A program made the position numbers and the translations under genes. 64,000 bases of DNA, taken from positions 919,501 to 983,500 of the forward strand of contig JAVDOI010000008.1 in assembly GCA_032191485.1 (NCBI GenBank), written 5' to 3'. Positions 1 to 41,639 of this stretch are shown in pieces; within the stretch, counting starts at the first letter, position 1; the number at the start of each line of letters is the position of its first letter. This DNA is from Leptoclinus maculatus (taxonomy: Eukaryota; Chordata; Actinopteri; Perciformes; Stichaeidae). The notes under the pieces were generated by a model, which made no database searches, was not told the DNA's origin, and saw only the letters and a list, made by a program, of their open reading frames with translations.

Positions 1-129
1 ATTTCCTTTTGTCTCTCTCTGCAATCTCAAACCCGGCACCTCTCTCTGTCTCGGTTCAGCTGCCTCTCTAACCTCCCCCCCCCCCCTCCCCCTGTCTGTC
101 TCCCTCTGTCCTTCCCTTTCATCTCGCAG
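1..129 (+). other. gabbr1: Intron sequence of gabbr1 at the window edge
   Basis: C/T-rich sequence ending in the CAG acceptor before the first visible gabbr1 exon. The upstream exons that would encode the N-terminal lobe lie outside the window. Confidence 0.85.
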
Positions 130-29210
<29,081 letters not shown>

Positions 29211-31060
29211 GCGAGGCACTGGGAGAGGGTGGGGTGGGGGGGTGGGTTGGGGTGGGAAGGGGAGACCGTCGCACAATACACACACACACACACACAGGGG
29301 ACACAAAACACAATGAGACACTGTGACTTTCACTTGTTTCGGCGACGAGCACAGCGGTGTAGTGACACTGTTTTAAAATACGGCGTGGGAAGCACAAATA
29401 AAGTGCACAGGAGCGCTCTACACTTGGCAGCTTCGGGGAGAGTCACGCAGGTAAACTACCGTCCTCACAGTTTTGATCTCACCGTGTTCAACCCAGCAAC
29501 GAGAGGCACTGGTCAGACTAGCAGCACTCGAGGTCTTTTCAAGTGTCAAGTGAACAGATAGATCTCTCAATCATTCCTCCCCCCCCCCCCCCCCATTCGT
29601 TATCTCGTTCTGTTGTGGAGACACCGCGTCAAAGGATCTCAAAAGGAAACGTCTGTGCTTGTGTCTTTGCTATATCGTCTCCACCCTTTTTGTCTCTCGA
29701 AGTTCGTTGACTAGGCAAGCACATAAACAGTGGTGATTTATATTGTTCTGTAATATCTGATCTGTTTCGTCATGGAGTTGTTGTTAAATTATTTGTTTAC
29801 TTTTTAGGAGAGTCGTGAAAAATTGGAATTTACAAATGGACAAAGCAATGTACAGATATTTTCCCAAATGTTTCCCCTGGAGAGCGGCCGAGCTCGACCG
29901 TGTGGACATCTTAATAATGTGCATTATTCAACAGCCATAATTTAGAAGGGGGGCCTCGGAGCTTGGCATGTATGGATGTCTGTTTTCAAGACTGTGTATT
30001 CAAGTACAACACTGCATCTTAAATATTAGATCCATTTCAAAGGAGAAAGTGATCCAAGCTTGTGTGTGTATAGGGGAACATTTTGATAGTTTTGCCATTT
30101 GAAATAATGTTTTACAATGTATTTTTTTTAGGTTTGTGTTGTATCTATTCGGCAGTCTAGTACAGCAGTAGCCATCAAAATAAACCCCTCATCCTGCATC
30201 TTATGTATCGCCGGCTACTGCTGCAGCTGATTCTCACATTTTGTAGGGAAAACTTCCAACTTGCCAGAAGAATAGTTTGTACTCTCTGCCTCCTGGAAAT
30301 GAAAGCCAATTTATATTTCTACAGCAGCAGTGCGGTGAGATGCGGGGCTTCTACGATGGCTATTCCTGTAGATATTCAGAGAGAAAGCACAGTTTTTATA
30401 CTCGTGGATCTGTTACACGTCATTCTTGTGAGCCTTTTTTTTATTTTAAAAGTATGTTTTTTTTCTTATGATTTCCCATAACAGACAATCTGGATGGATG
30501 CTATTTTATTTTGTATTTTGTTTCTTTTCCATTTTGCCTTTGGGTAAACTGTTAATGTATCAAAAAAGGATAATGCGTAAAGTGATGTGACATACTGTAT
30601 TTATTCAACAGTTAATCTCAATGTACTATTTCATTCATGAGCTATTTCCAGATTTTATAAAAGCAATGTACCTGAACAGCTTAATCAGCAGGTAAAACAA
30701 TACTTTATCAAATATTTTTAAAAATATATATATGCCGGTGTGCACTTTAAACCGAACAAACTATGGTTACTCCACTTTATGTTGCCGTTACTCTAATACA
30801 TATTATTATTTCTTATTTTAGCTCAGGGTATGGAGGAGTACATCAATGAATGAAATAGGCCATATTTATTAACTGTGCAGTACCTGGATCAGATAGTGTA
30901 ACATATGAATGCAGAAATAATTTAGGAAATGTTCTATTATCTTGCACATATACGACAATATACATGGATTTGGGGATATTTGTATTCACTATATCTAAGA
31001 TCTTAAATGTTAATATATTTCAGAGTATGTGTATGCAAATATATGGGTACCATAAATAAA
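29211..31060 (+). other. gabbr1: gabbr1 3' untranslated region with candidate poly(A) signals
   Basis: No other gene is visible after the gabbr1 stop. AATAAA hexamers occur at 29397-29402, 30179-30184 and 31055-31060, so short and long 3' UTRs are possible. The region is AT-rich after 29700, holds a CA tract near 29280 and a C-run near 29579-29594, and has no supported reading frame. The true 3' end is inferred, not seen. Confidence 0.6.
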
Positions 31061-32165
31061 ATAATTGTTTTTCCATTGGTTATTTTTGTGTTTCATTGAT
31101 ACCTTCCACATTAGTGGAAATAGATAAATATTTATCTATTAAACCCCTATTTATCTATTTATATATATCTATTTATAGATAAATAGCTCGGGTAACGCTA
31201 CATCCTACATTTGTTAAATAAAGCCACAACTCCACGATTCATTTTTCAGCTTTTTAGCAACTTATAAACATGAAACAGCTCCCTGAAGAGTCTCCATGTC
31301 CTGTGGGTTACACAGCAGAGCATGATTACATCATCCACTAGATGTCACCAGTTATTTATTGCTTTTCTGACTCCCAATGACCTTTTGTGGCAATTAAGCC
31401 TGTCAGGTTGAGTATATTTGTCGGTGAAACTTGATATTTTTCCCCAGGTTGACCTGCGGGAGTCAAAGAGCTTATTTGCTCAGAAGAAGAGATCATTAAA
31501 CAAACGTGGGAAGCTGGAGGAGGAACGGCCAGCTGCGAAGGCCAGCGGGAACCTCGTTACTGAGTCAATAAGTGGATGTTTAAAAAGAAACTAAAGTAGA
31601 CAAATGGCTCCCAAGTACATCCGATATTTGTATGTGTGTTTTTTTACATGATGACAATGTGACAAAACCAGCTGTGCTGCAGTCCCACACATAAACACAC
31701 ACACACACACACACACCCTCCCCATGTCATGTGTCTTTCCAGCTGACTGAAGATGAAGTATGTGGTAATAGGGAAGGGGTTGGTGGTGTGGAGGAGGAGG
31801 GAGGTTGTGTGTGGGAGAGAAGGTGGTGGTGGTGGTGTGGGGGTGGGGGGTGGGAGGGGTTGTCATTGGGGAAAACCCGCTCTGGGTTGAGGCTTCTGTG
31901 GGCCTCCACCTGACACAGCACTCAGCAAGAGCACAAAAAGTAGGAAATTCCCCTCATCTTGTCTCATCCAACAAAGGAAGTATTTGCTGGCTGTGGAGGA
32001 AACTCATAGCGACCATTGCCAAATAATAGACCAAGCCTGCTGCAGCGTGTGTGAGCTACAGTCCTTTCTGGCTGCTGTTTGCCAACTCAACTTTCTATTT
32101 GATATCTCAGCTATGAAACGAGTTTATCCATATAGTGACACAGACTTGTTCGGTTTTTTTTTCAT
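31061..32165. other. Intergenic spacer between convergent gabbr1 and tnfa 3' ends
   Basis: About 1.1 kb separates the last gabbr1 poly(A) hexamer from the tnfa ATTAAA. It contains a 22-bp perfect AT palindrome (31119-31140) followed by further TATTTATC/GATAAATA inverted repeats to about 31187. There is a CA tract near 31697-31715 and a G/T-rich (GGT/GTG) stretch at 31770-31860. Open frames here are low-complexity translations of these tracts. Confidence 0.6.
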
Positions 32166-32648
32166 TTTAATTAAATACATGTGCACATAAAGCATATAAA
32201 TATGATATTTAACACCTAATCCCATCAATTTAAATATAAATAAATACAAATAAATACATACAGTTTGTGATAATAGTTTTGTACATAGTCCTTGAACCTA
32301 AACTCTCCAGTAAAGAGCCGTGTCTGTATCTGATACAGCAAAGAAAGTCCGGCCTACTACAATCTCAGGTCAGCATAAATAATGAACAAAAAGTGCCTAA
32401 AATATAAAAACAAATGTTGCAAACTGTTACAGTTTATAGGATTTAAAGATATCTGCACCGCCTGTTTGGCTACAAGCTTCATCTCCATTGAGATTTAAAT
32501 ATTTCTACATCACCATGAGATGAATAATAATATTAAATAATGTAAAAAAAAAAAACATACTTAATATTAAAAAACGAAGCCAAAACATTATGGCACTGTG
32601 CAGAGCTTTGTATCGTGTTTGTTACTACCACCACAGCAAAGAGTCATT
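32166..32648 (-). other. tnfa: tnfa 3' untranslated region with AU-rich element
   Basis: On the minus strand the tnfa stop is followed by several ATTTA pentamers (plus-strand TAAAT), densest at about 32230-32260 where overlapping TATTTAT units occur, and then by an ATTAAA poly(A) hexamer at 32166-32171. AU-rich elements of this kind destabilise TNF mRNA in vertebrates. The element is seen in the sequence; its function is inferred. Confidence 0.6.
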
Positions 32649-33919
32649 TCAAAGTGCAAAAACGCCGAAGAAAGTATTGCCATCCTCGGTCTCCAGCTCT
32701 GAAAGCTGGTTGGTTTCCGTCCACAGTTTGTCTCCTTTGTTCAGCTGAAACACTGCGCCCAGATAAATGGCGTTGTACCAGCCCTGTCCGTCTCTGAAGC
32801 CATCCTCCTGGGCAGTGTTTTGACACGCCGACCTCACCGCGTTCATCAGAGAGGCTTTCCTGCCTAGGGAGTCTGAGTAGCGCCAGATCCTGTGGCTGAG
32901 AGGTGTGTGGCGTTTTCCCGCTCCCTCCTCGTCGCCATCGCTGCAGGAGACTCTGAACGACGCCTGGCTGTAGACGAAGTAGAGGCCGGTTTGTGGGATA
33001 ACGATCTGGTTGTTCACCAGCCGGAAGCCGCCCTGAGCAAACGCCTGGCCTTGACCGCTTCTCCACTCGAGCTGGCCTTGCAAACTCTCGCTGTCTTCTT
33101 CGAAGCTACCTGGAAACAAAGCGAGTAGAAGCGCTATTACAGCCTTGAAACACTTTGGTTCTTCTCTGCACAGGGTGTTTAATAATCGACAGGTATGCTA
33201 TTAAGGAAAGCGGGATGAAAGATTGACTGAAGCTAATGAATAACTTGAGCAACAACTTCCTTAAGTGCTCCTATCTGGCAGACTTCTAAAAAACAGGAAG
33301 CTGCAAATATCACACAAGTGGAAGAAAGAGTCTCTTTATGAACCGCCAAGATTATGAGCGCATTGTTTGCTGAGGACCAAATGCATTATGACTCACCTTC
33401 TAAATGGATGGCTGCCTTGGCTTTGCTGCTGATTTTCCTCAACGTGGAGTGGCGATCTGAGGAGAGGAAGACAAATGTGAGCATGTCTCAAATAATCCAC
33501 AAAGACTCAAGTACATCTCGCAAAAAAAACATTTCTCATTACATGAGCACCCATGCATATAATCACCTGTTGTCTCAGCAGTGTCCTTGATTAGCGCTTC
33601 TGTTTTGCCTGATTGCGTCTGTATGGAGAGAAAAAAACACATTGATTAGAGATATTAACTCGGAAATGTTCTTTTTTTGACAGAAAATACAAGGTTTTAA
33701 AAAGATTAAATAAAGAAAGACGGTCCCTACCATTAATTCTGGCCTTCCACTCCAGTACCAAGCAAGCAGCAGGATGCCCCCCAGGCAAAGGGCCACAACG
33801 AGAAGGGCCAAGGACACCTTCCATACCCGCCCTGCGGAGGACTTCTTTTCTACCAAAACCACCATCCTCTCCTCAAGACCCATCTCCATGTCACCTGGTG
33901 CTGTTGTGTAGGCCACCAT
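32649..33919 (-). CDS. tnfa: Tumor necrosis factor alpha (four exons)
   Basis: TNF is a type II membrane cytokine, released by shedding and acting as a trimer on TNF receptors. Exons on the minus strand: 33731-33919, 33567-33618, 33397-33456 and 32649-33109, joining in frame to 253 aa, a usual teleost length. The start is the first in-frame ATG (33919), giving MVAYTTAPGD; the frame opens further upstream only from a GTG. The cytoplasmic tail carries VEKKSS. A membrane helix covers about residues 35-56. The stalk contains RHSTLRKIS, where teleost TNFs are thought to be cut. The TNF homology domain starts near AAIHLEG and holds the family signature IPQTGLYFVYSQASF (138-152), the disulfide pair Cys156/Cys196, and the conserved C-terminal FFGVFAL. 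It lies convergent to gabbr1 and upstream of a second TNF-like gene on the same strand. Nothing looks broken. Confidence 0.97.
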
Positions 33920-34100
33920 ACTGTGTACAACACCGACCTTACGAGTCTTCACTGAGTGCAGTTTAGAAAAAAAAAGAAGAATTCTACCAACTAAACACTG
34001 GACTGTGTCTTGTCTTCAGGTGCTTCCAGTGCTCTGCGTTGATACTTCTCTCTTTGTGTTGCTATTGTGTTAAGAGTGAACTTCTGCCAGAGAGCTTGTA

Positions 34101-34152
34101 GTATTTATGCTGTGGCTGCTGCTTCTGCAGAGGGGAAACTCCAGTGATGTCA
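34101..34152 (-). promoter_or_regulatory. tnfa: tnfa core promoter: TATA-like box, CRE/AP-1-like site, NF-kB site
   Basis: Upstream of the tnfa start, read on the minus strand, are a TATA-like CATAAATAC (34101-34109), a CRE/AP-1-like TGACATCA (34145-34152) and a kB-type site. The kB site reads GGGGAAACTCC on the plus strand at 34132-34142. The spacing would give a 5' leader of about 150 nt. NF-kB and CRE/AP-1 control of TNF is established in vertebrates; use of these particular sites is inferred. Confidence 0.6.
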
Positions 34153-34359
34153 CTCTGAAAGCAGAGACAGGAGGCAAGCAGCAGCAGCGCTGAGCGACCG
34201 GGGCCACGGAGAGAAAAGAGCCGCGGCCGGGGAGGGAAAGTAAAGTCACAGAATCTTTGGTGGAGTTTTTACCAGAGCGTGGAACCCAACGGGAGTCGAG
34301 GTTTCAGAATGGGAAAGTGGTTGGGTTTTTGAAAAAAATGTCAAAGTGTTGTAACACAA

Positions 34360-34360
<1 letters not shown>

Positions 34361-34406
<46 letters not shown>
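34361..34406. repeat. (CA)23 microsatellite upstream of tnfa
   Basis: Pure CA tract about 250 bp upstream (on the minus strand) of the tnfa TATA-like box. Confidence 0.97.
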
Positions 34407-34410
<4 letters not shown>

Positions 34411-35621
34411 TTCATGCTTGAACAAAAAGACTGCACACACACACTGGGACAGACACAAAGTCATAAACACATATTGAGCTCGTTACCGACTTGAGCCACC
34501 ACAGAATGTAATCTCTGTCTGTAACTGCTGAGGTTCACACATGAATCCACAGCTGCGCCCACAATTAGAGGTCAGACGAGGTTGTTTTGAAATGCCACAA
34601 AAATGTGTGGATTCTGTAAACAATTCACCTGTTCATCACCTATTTTAGTAACAGTTTACTTTATGAACATTTTAATAGACAATTTGTATAACTTGTATAA
34701 CAGAGAGTTGTTGTAAGGACAGTTTTATGTTTATTCATGTACAGCATGTGTCAACAACTATGACTCGTCCTATAAAGACATATCTTGTGCTATTAGATCC
34801 ATTTGTGTTTATAGACCAGCCCCCTACTTTTTGGTGCACACACGAGAAGTTTTAGTTGTTAATAAACAAATAAAAAGACTTATATCTGCTACATGTTAGT
34901 GTGTTAAATGCTAAATCCTTTTGTTTGCAGCATGAGCAGAGGTTTAGTGGCCTCAGCCAAATTCCTAGGCTGTAAGCTCAATGTCAGGTATCTGCTTTAC
35001 ACAGATGATTTACAACGTATTACCATAAGTCATGTAAGGTTAAGATCTGACTGCATTATATCCATGACTACACAAAGTACAGATTTACAATAAAAGATAC
35101 CTCAAAACCAAAGATAAACATTTAAAGATATGCTCAAATAGATGTATAGATGTATGTCACTTTTTCCTTATGACATGTCACATAAAAAGTCTATTTTTGG
35201 AATCTGTCTCAGTCTCAAAAGAGAAAACTGTTTTGAATCAAAACTTGGCAACGCTCGTCTTTCTGTTTCAGAACTGAAAGACGATGCAACTCAACAAACT
35301 GGTTTTTACACTTCTCCTTATTGGCTAAACTGTCTCTGCCACTGTTTCCCCATTTCACTTTCTCACCTGACTTGTTATGCTCGAGACTGAACTTTTAAAG
35401 TGTTTGGGCTTTTCTTCTCACATGAAATGTCCAGTTAGTTCTGTTTTTTTGTTTAGCAACACACTTATCTCTTTCTCATTCACTTTCCGTTGCATTTCAA
35501 TGACTGTTTTGTTTGTTTGCTCAGGCCGAAGAGTGGCTTTGAGTGAATTGTGTGTTTGTGTATCTTGGAAACCTGTCGGGACTGGAGTGCTTCGATTAAT
35601 AAATATTAACACTGTATTTGT

Positions 35622-35657
<36 letters not shown>

Positions 35658-35768
35658 CCTCGTGTGTGAACTCAGCGGTGACATCTCACCTCCGTGTCGG
35701 ATTGTTTCATTCCACATGCAAACACAAACCACAAAATGTGACATCATCATCATCATCATATGCACACA

Positions 35769-35770
<2 letters not shown>

Positions 35771-35853
<83 letters not shown>
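35771..35853. repeat. (CA)n microsatellite
   Basis: 83 nt of pure CA repeat in the tnfa to TNF-N intergenic region. A shorter GT tract (35624-35655) lies about 115 bp away. Confidence 0.97.
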
Positions 35854-35857
<4 letters not shown>

Positions 35858-38164
35858 ATACATTGCTTCTTTGCAGTTCCTCCTGCTAACTCACCCACCA
35901 CCTCTTGATTATTCATAAGGAGATTCCCCAAATGAAGTTTATGGTTATGATATCCGGTGACCTCAGACTGTACGCTCATATACGAGTCCCAATTTTATTC
36001 TTTCACAAATAAACATGATAGGGTTTACAGAGCCATAAAGACATCCATTCTCTATATGTCCAAGTACAATGGGAATCAGAATTAAATGCAGCACAAACTC
36101 TAAACTCTAAAGAACTCTAAAGAATTCAATTCGCTTTTTCACCGCCCCTCACACTATGAATAAAGAATTCAACAGCAGTGTTGGAGATTAATGTGGACAC
36201 GTGAATGCTCATCCTTCAAGCATTTTCTGGTCATGTGAAAAGATTTACATATTTAAGGAGAGTCTATCTTGAATTAACTCTTGTAGGTTATGAAATTCCT
36301 GGACGAGAGGATTTTGTATCTTGGATATATATATCAGTAGAAGTTGTGCTAAAAAGTGATCTGTATCTTTGTAAAATTCTACTGGTGCCTACAAAAACCT
36401 CAGTCTTAACCAATAAATGGGCGTTTTAAAGGATATTGTCACGATCCGGCTCAAAAGGCAGGGGTCGTCACAATATATATCTATATATATAGATATATAT
36501 GCAATATTTTCCACGAAGAATAGGGGGAAGACCGCACCCAGGAAATGGGAGAAATGGATCATCATCATCATCATAAATCAAAAGGACATAATGGACACAA
36601 CTCAGCAGACCAAGATAAGTATACCGCACTTGGTTCCCATTCTTTGTTGATGCTTCTCTCTCTTGTCAAATATACTAAATTTGTTTTAAATGAAAACAAA
36701 TTGACTATGACTGTCGGCCATTCATTCAGTGTAATTTATATAATTCTGTACAATCTGTTGAACCTCTCCAACCGGACAAAAACATACACTTTCCCAGTCA
36801 GAGGTCATCTGTAATATGTAACTCACAAACTCCCACTGGATTCCTCCAAGAGACAATTACCCCTTTTCATGGAGCCGGGGGAATATAAAACTGGTAACCA
36901 AACCTGCCCAGTTTGAGCCCTCATATCTGGGTGCCCTTTTCCTTTCCCTGTGTGCCTGTATCATTATCAGTTCTTTCCTAATCGTATGGTGACATATTCC
37001 CACATGTAACTCCCCCATGCGATATCTGGAACACTTTGAAAAAAAAAACCTTTTGTTCTTTGCAGATTTTGCTCTTGGATTGCATCATGAAATCCCAGGA
37101 TTGTGCGGTCATCACACAGTGGAGCGCAACCACAACTCAGACAAAGATTACATCAGGGCGGGAAGGAAAGGAAAGGATGGAGGAAAGAAGGGGGTGGGGG
37201 CAAGGAGGCAGGAAGTGGAGGAAGGAAGCTGTTGTAGGCGAACAAGATGCTGCGTTTATGTCACACAGTTTCATTTTCAGATTTGTTTGGTGACACAATC
37301 ACAGGTGCCACATCAAGGACGTATTTGGTTTCCCTCTCATCATTCCTTCTTCAGTGTTGCCATGTGTGGGCTCAGAGAGAGAGCTGTTGATGTGTAAGGG
37401 AATAAACTGGGCCAAAATGAGGTTTCACCACAAAATGCAAGGTGGCTTCCGCTGCATCTAGACTGTGTAGTCTGGTGGCCTACAAACCTCTGCCAGGCCA
37501 CCAAGAAGTTACGCTTCACCTACTATTAGGTGCTTTACCTCCTCTGCGTCTGTCGCGAGCTTTTAGAAAACCAATAGATAAGATTCTTATCTGAATCTGT
37601 GATTTTACATTATCTGTTTGCCGTAACCATAAAATGATCTGTTTTTAAACTCAGGGAGTTTACCCAGTCAAATAAATAAATAAATAAATGAACTATAGTG
37701 ATAAGAAATGTGTTGGGTTCAGTGGGAGAAATGGCCTTCGAGATAAGCACAGAATAATAGAGGAAGAAGAGATTAGAACATTGCTGTACGCAATGTGTGT
37801 GTGATGAAGCTGCTGATTGGAATTTGTCTCGGTGGAATTAATGCTTGTCACAGCATTTGTGATACATCAAACCAGACAAAGATCCACTGTATCTACACAC
37901 ACAACGTCTGTCTGTGCATTAATACATTATTGTGGGTGCTCTCACTTTCAGTTTAACCTCCACATAAAGTGATTAAAATAATCTGATCATTCATGGTTTG
38001 TGTACAACTTGTCTGATCATTTTACCCTGTTGGCTTTGTTCTGTCTTTTCACCTATAGAGCCCAACTTTGGTGATCATAATATTACCAAAACAAAGGTAA
38101 AAATAGATGAAATGCTGTTCTCAGCCGCTTTAATATGGAGATTTCTTGCTCTTCTCTGTTTTAC

Positions 38165-38310
38165 AGCATATTAAACTGAATAACTTTGGGGTTTGTTTTG
38201 ACCGACAAAACAAGATGTTTTTGGACTTTGAGAAACTGGGATGGACATTATCTGACATTTTATAGACATTTTTATCTTGAAAATGATAAATAATCATTAG
38301 TTGCAGCCCC
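38165..38310. repeat. Fragment of the GCTGCAAC short-TIR family
   Basis: Contains ACAAAACAAGATGTTTTTGG and ends ATCATTAGTTGCAGCCCC, matching the right half of the element at 13559-13850. The left part is missing. Confidence 0.5.
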
Positions 38311-38699
38311 AGTCAAGAGCCAAACAGAAATGGTTACATTTCGTCCATAAAGCCTACATAGATTGACTTATTTTGGCCACTTGAAGTGGTGCAACACAGC
38401 TGTAAACACAGCTGTTACATATCATCCTTAATGAAGTTGATGCGGGGAACTTATTAGCAAACAGCTGCCTCTTTAACGTTAACATTACACATCCTACAGG
38501 CACGGAGCAACATTAACTTTGCATTCATTTGGAGTCATGTTTCGGTCAGTCCGACACTCACTCTCTTTTTAGCTCCAATTTGATCTCCGCCAAATCCTGA
38601 AGTAAAAGTCTGACTGTTTAGCTGCTAAATGCTCCGCTGTGTTCTCCCACTGGCCGCTGTGTAGTTTGAGAACATGATAGCACAGATAGTCATTATTGT

Positions 38700-39300
38700 A
38701 GGGCAGGGCAAGTTTATTTATAGCACCATCAGACACAAGGCAAGTCAAAGTGCTTTACGAGGACATAGGAATACATTAAGCACAAGATGTTAAAAAAACA
38801 TAAAGAAAATGTGTTTAAAAGACCGTAAAAACAAAAAGCCAGAACAAGTTTAGGTAAATAAACAAAAAACGAGCAAAGAAATACATACTGATTAAAAATA
38901 AGTTATGTATATAATTTTTTGGAAAGGCAAAGTAAACAATATATTTTTTTTAAGCACTGATTTAAATGAGCTGACAGTTTTAGGGGATTCAGGGTATTCA
39001 GGGAGTTTCTGCCACAGGAGCAGAAACTCCTGTGGCAGAAACTAAAAAGCTGCTTCGCCTTGCTTTGGTTTTGATGCTGGGAGCTTTGGGTAACAGGATT
39101 TTAATACACAATGTCGACAATCATGGATTTCAAAACACCAATGAAATCTGTCTTGGCTCTGTGAGACAGTTTCAGTTCGAGTTTGCACAGATGCAGCGAG
39201 TGTGGCTCAGACATGCAGCCCTGTTACAGGAGAGATGCTATCTTTGACCTTTGAGAATGCATACTTTCTTTTAGTTTCACATCTGTTGTTCATCTTTTAG
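38700..39300. repeat. Interspersed repeat starting GGGCAAGTTTATTTATAGC
   Basis: Starts GGCAGGGCAAGTTTATTTAT and AGTCAAAGTGCTTTACGAGG, words I associate with a dispersed fish retroelement. A perfect 17-bp inverted repeat with a 6-nt loop lies inside (39004-39043). The 71-codon frame at 39032-39247 is within the repeat and not recognisable as a gene. Confidence 0.5.
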
Positions 39301-41639
39301 CAGAAGTTGGAGGTAAAGTGTCTTGCCAGAGGGGATCCCTACAGTAGTTTTGGAGGGAGGCAGAACGCATTGCCTTTTAGATTTACCCAGTTCTCTGGGA
39401 TTCAAATGTCACATTCCAGTCCGAGGTCCACTTCTCTAATCTTGAGGGCATAGAGTCCTGAATTTCATAAATGTCATGTTTTTCAGTCGATTCTTCCTAC
39501 GCTTGTTGCTTTGTTGATCTTTTTGGCCAGATGGTTTGTTGATTTTGTTTTTGCAAATGATGATGCAGCAGCCCAAATGAGTGTAATTTCATCCGCAATT
39601 ATTCCTCCTTCCTCAGACTGGAAACTCTAAAAGTACAGCTTGATTCTCAATGAAAAATCCTTCATTTGTAAACACTTTCCCCCAGTAGTCTGCTATCACA
39701 TGGTGAACAGATGGTTCAACTACACGAGGCTACGATTAAATTAGGCCAAAAATATACAGAAAAACCACACTGGAATACAGGATGCGCATCCTGTCATCAT
39801 GACTTAAAGTCTGATGATTGACGACTATCGTCACTGATAAATGATCGTAGATGTGTTCCTCTTTCTTTTGTAGTATGCAATACGCATACTTTAAAAACAG
39901 ATAATATTATCTGAGGGGGCTGGATATGATGCAGGAAGTGTGAGGGACAGATGAGGAAGTGGCATTTTTACGTGTCTACACGCACACACGATCTGTGTCT
40001 TTTAATATAACCCGTGAACACTGATGAGATGACTTGATGCAGCTATTTTAATCATCATGGTAATTTGCATAGCCATTTTCCACTAAAACTTGAGTCTATT
40101 TCAGTTATTTGTGTATAACGTGACTTTATATTTCTTTTTGTTTCTTATGTGAATAAGAATGTTATCCGCTATAACACTTTAATTTCCCTTTAGGGTTGAT
40201 AAAATACTCTTTTCTATCAAAAGTACTGTTTCAAATCAAACATACTGTAGATTAAAACTAACAAAACATGTAAAGTAGCTGTACGTAACAAGTACATTTA
40301 CTCAAGTACAAGTTTGAGGTACTTTTTCTGTTTTTCAGAGCATTAATAGAGCAACAAACATCTATTTGTCATGTAAAGATATAGTGAAGTAATGTCTACC
40401 TGAGCACAGAATGAAGTTGCTCTGCACTGTGCTGATACGTTAACAGCTGATAACGCCGTCCCGACCAACGGCGTCCTTGCGGAAGTGTAGTGCGCACCCT
40501 CCCCCCCCCCCCCCCTCCCCCAGGTAAGCGCTGTTAGCTCTGTCAGCACTGTTAGCACCATTAGCTGCGTGCTGCCAGCTGAGCCGCATTTATGCAACAT
40601 TTGCACCTTCTAAAAAGTATATATTGTTTTGCTCTAAGAATGTTTGCATATAAAAGTTTAATAGAAGATACTTATAATACATTTTAACACTACAACTTGC
40701 AAAAGAGACTTTGTGAAAATAAATAAAATAAACTCTCTGGCAGTAATTGTAGAAATGCCTGGAAGAATGAAAAAAGAGACTATTAGAGGTAATGTGATTA
40801 TTTGATACAAACCAGAAATGCCCTGCAAATTGAGCATTATGGTTTACAAACCCTTAAAATGAATAAAAACCCTCTCCTGAGTGCTCAGGACAGCGGAAGA
40901 AATGTTTCAATATACAGTAAACCATCACATGCCGTTATTTTTTGCTAATCTCCCTCACATTACCGCCAGAAATTCCTTAACTTGTTTTCTTCTCCACGTT
41001 GTTTATTGTTTGATTATGTTTTTTTTGGCTGAACCAAATACATGTAGACAAGAACATTTCTGCTTCTGTGTAAAACTCAGAATGTCATCAGAGTCCATGG
41101 CTTAGAAGCTGATTTTAAATGACAAGCCTGACAAACAATCCCTACAGAACTACAAAGGAACAAGAGAACAAAGGAACCAGTGTTGTGGTGAATGTGTGAG
41201 GAAGTCCGCGGCCTAAGATACCTGTTGGAGGTGATGTCATGCTGCCCGCTTTCTCTAAATCCTGCTCTTAAAGTGGCCCACATGTCCACAGGTCGTGTGA
41301 ACACTGATAAGCTGAAGGGCAAGAGTGGGCCGCGCACAAAGGGAATGTTTGCCACGTCACATAGTCACGTTAATCCTATTTATAAAGTGTCGACAACAAA
41401 GTGGGTGAATCACACAGTAATTAAACTTCTGAGATATTAAGTCAGCTCGCCTTTCATGCTGCATGTGAGTGTGTGTTCATGGGTTCTTTGTGAGGATTTA
41501 TGTTTCTTACCAAGACAGTGAAGGTATCTTGAAAGTGAGAACAGTTTGGACAGACATTAGGTTCAGTGTTCAGGAGAGAGTTAAGGCTAGAATTAGAGCT
41601 TCAGGAATGGCCTTTATATAGTGGCTCTCGGGATTACAG

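Noticed and set aside
32644..33066. 140-codon minus-strand frame overlapping the last tnfa exon
   Set aside because: Alternative frame of the tnfa exon; the other frame carries the conserved TNF domain.
33920..33952. Upstream extension of tnfa to a GTG (MKTRKVGVVHS)
   Set aside because: Not an ATG, and teleost TNF proteins start at MVAYTT-like sequences; it is 5' leader.
35377..35889. 170-codon plus-strand frame
   Set aside because: Mostly translation of GT and CA microsatellites (Cys-Val and His-Thr runs); no domain and no exon context.
36160..36980. Possible LTR with a TATA box near 36889
   Set aside because: No matching inverted TG/CA ends or target duplication could be found.
37017..37397. 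126-codon plus-strand frame
   Set aside because: Lys/Gly-rich purine tract in the middle, no homology seen.
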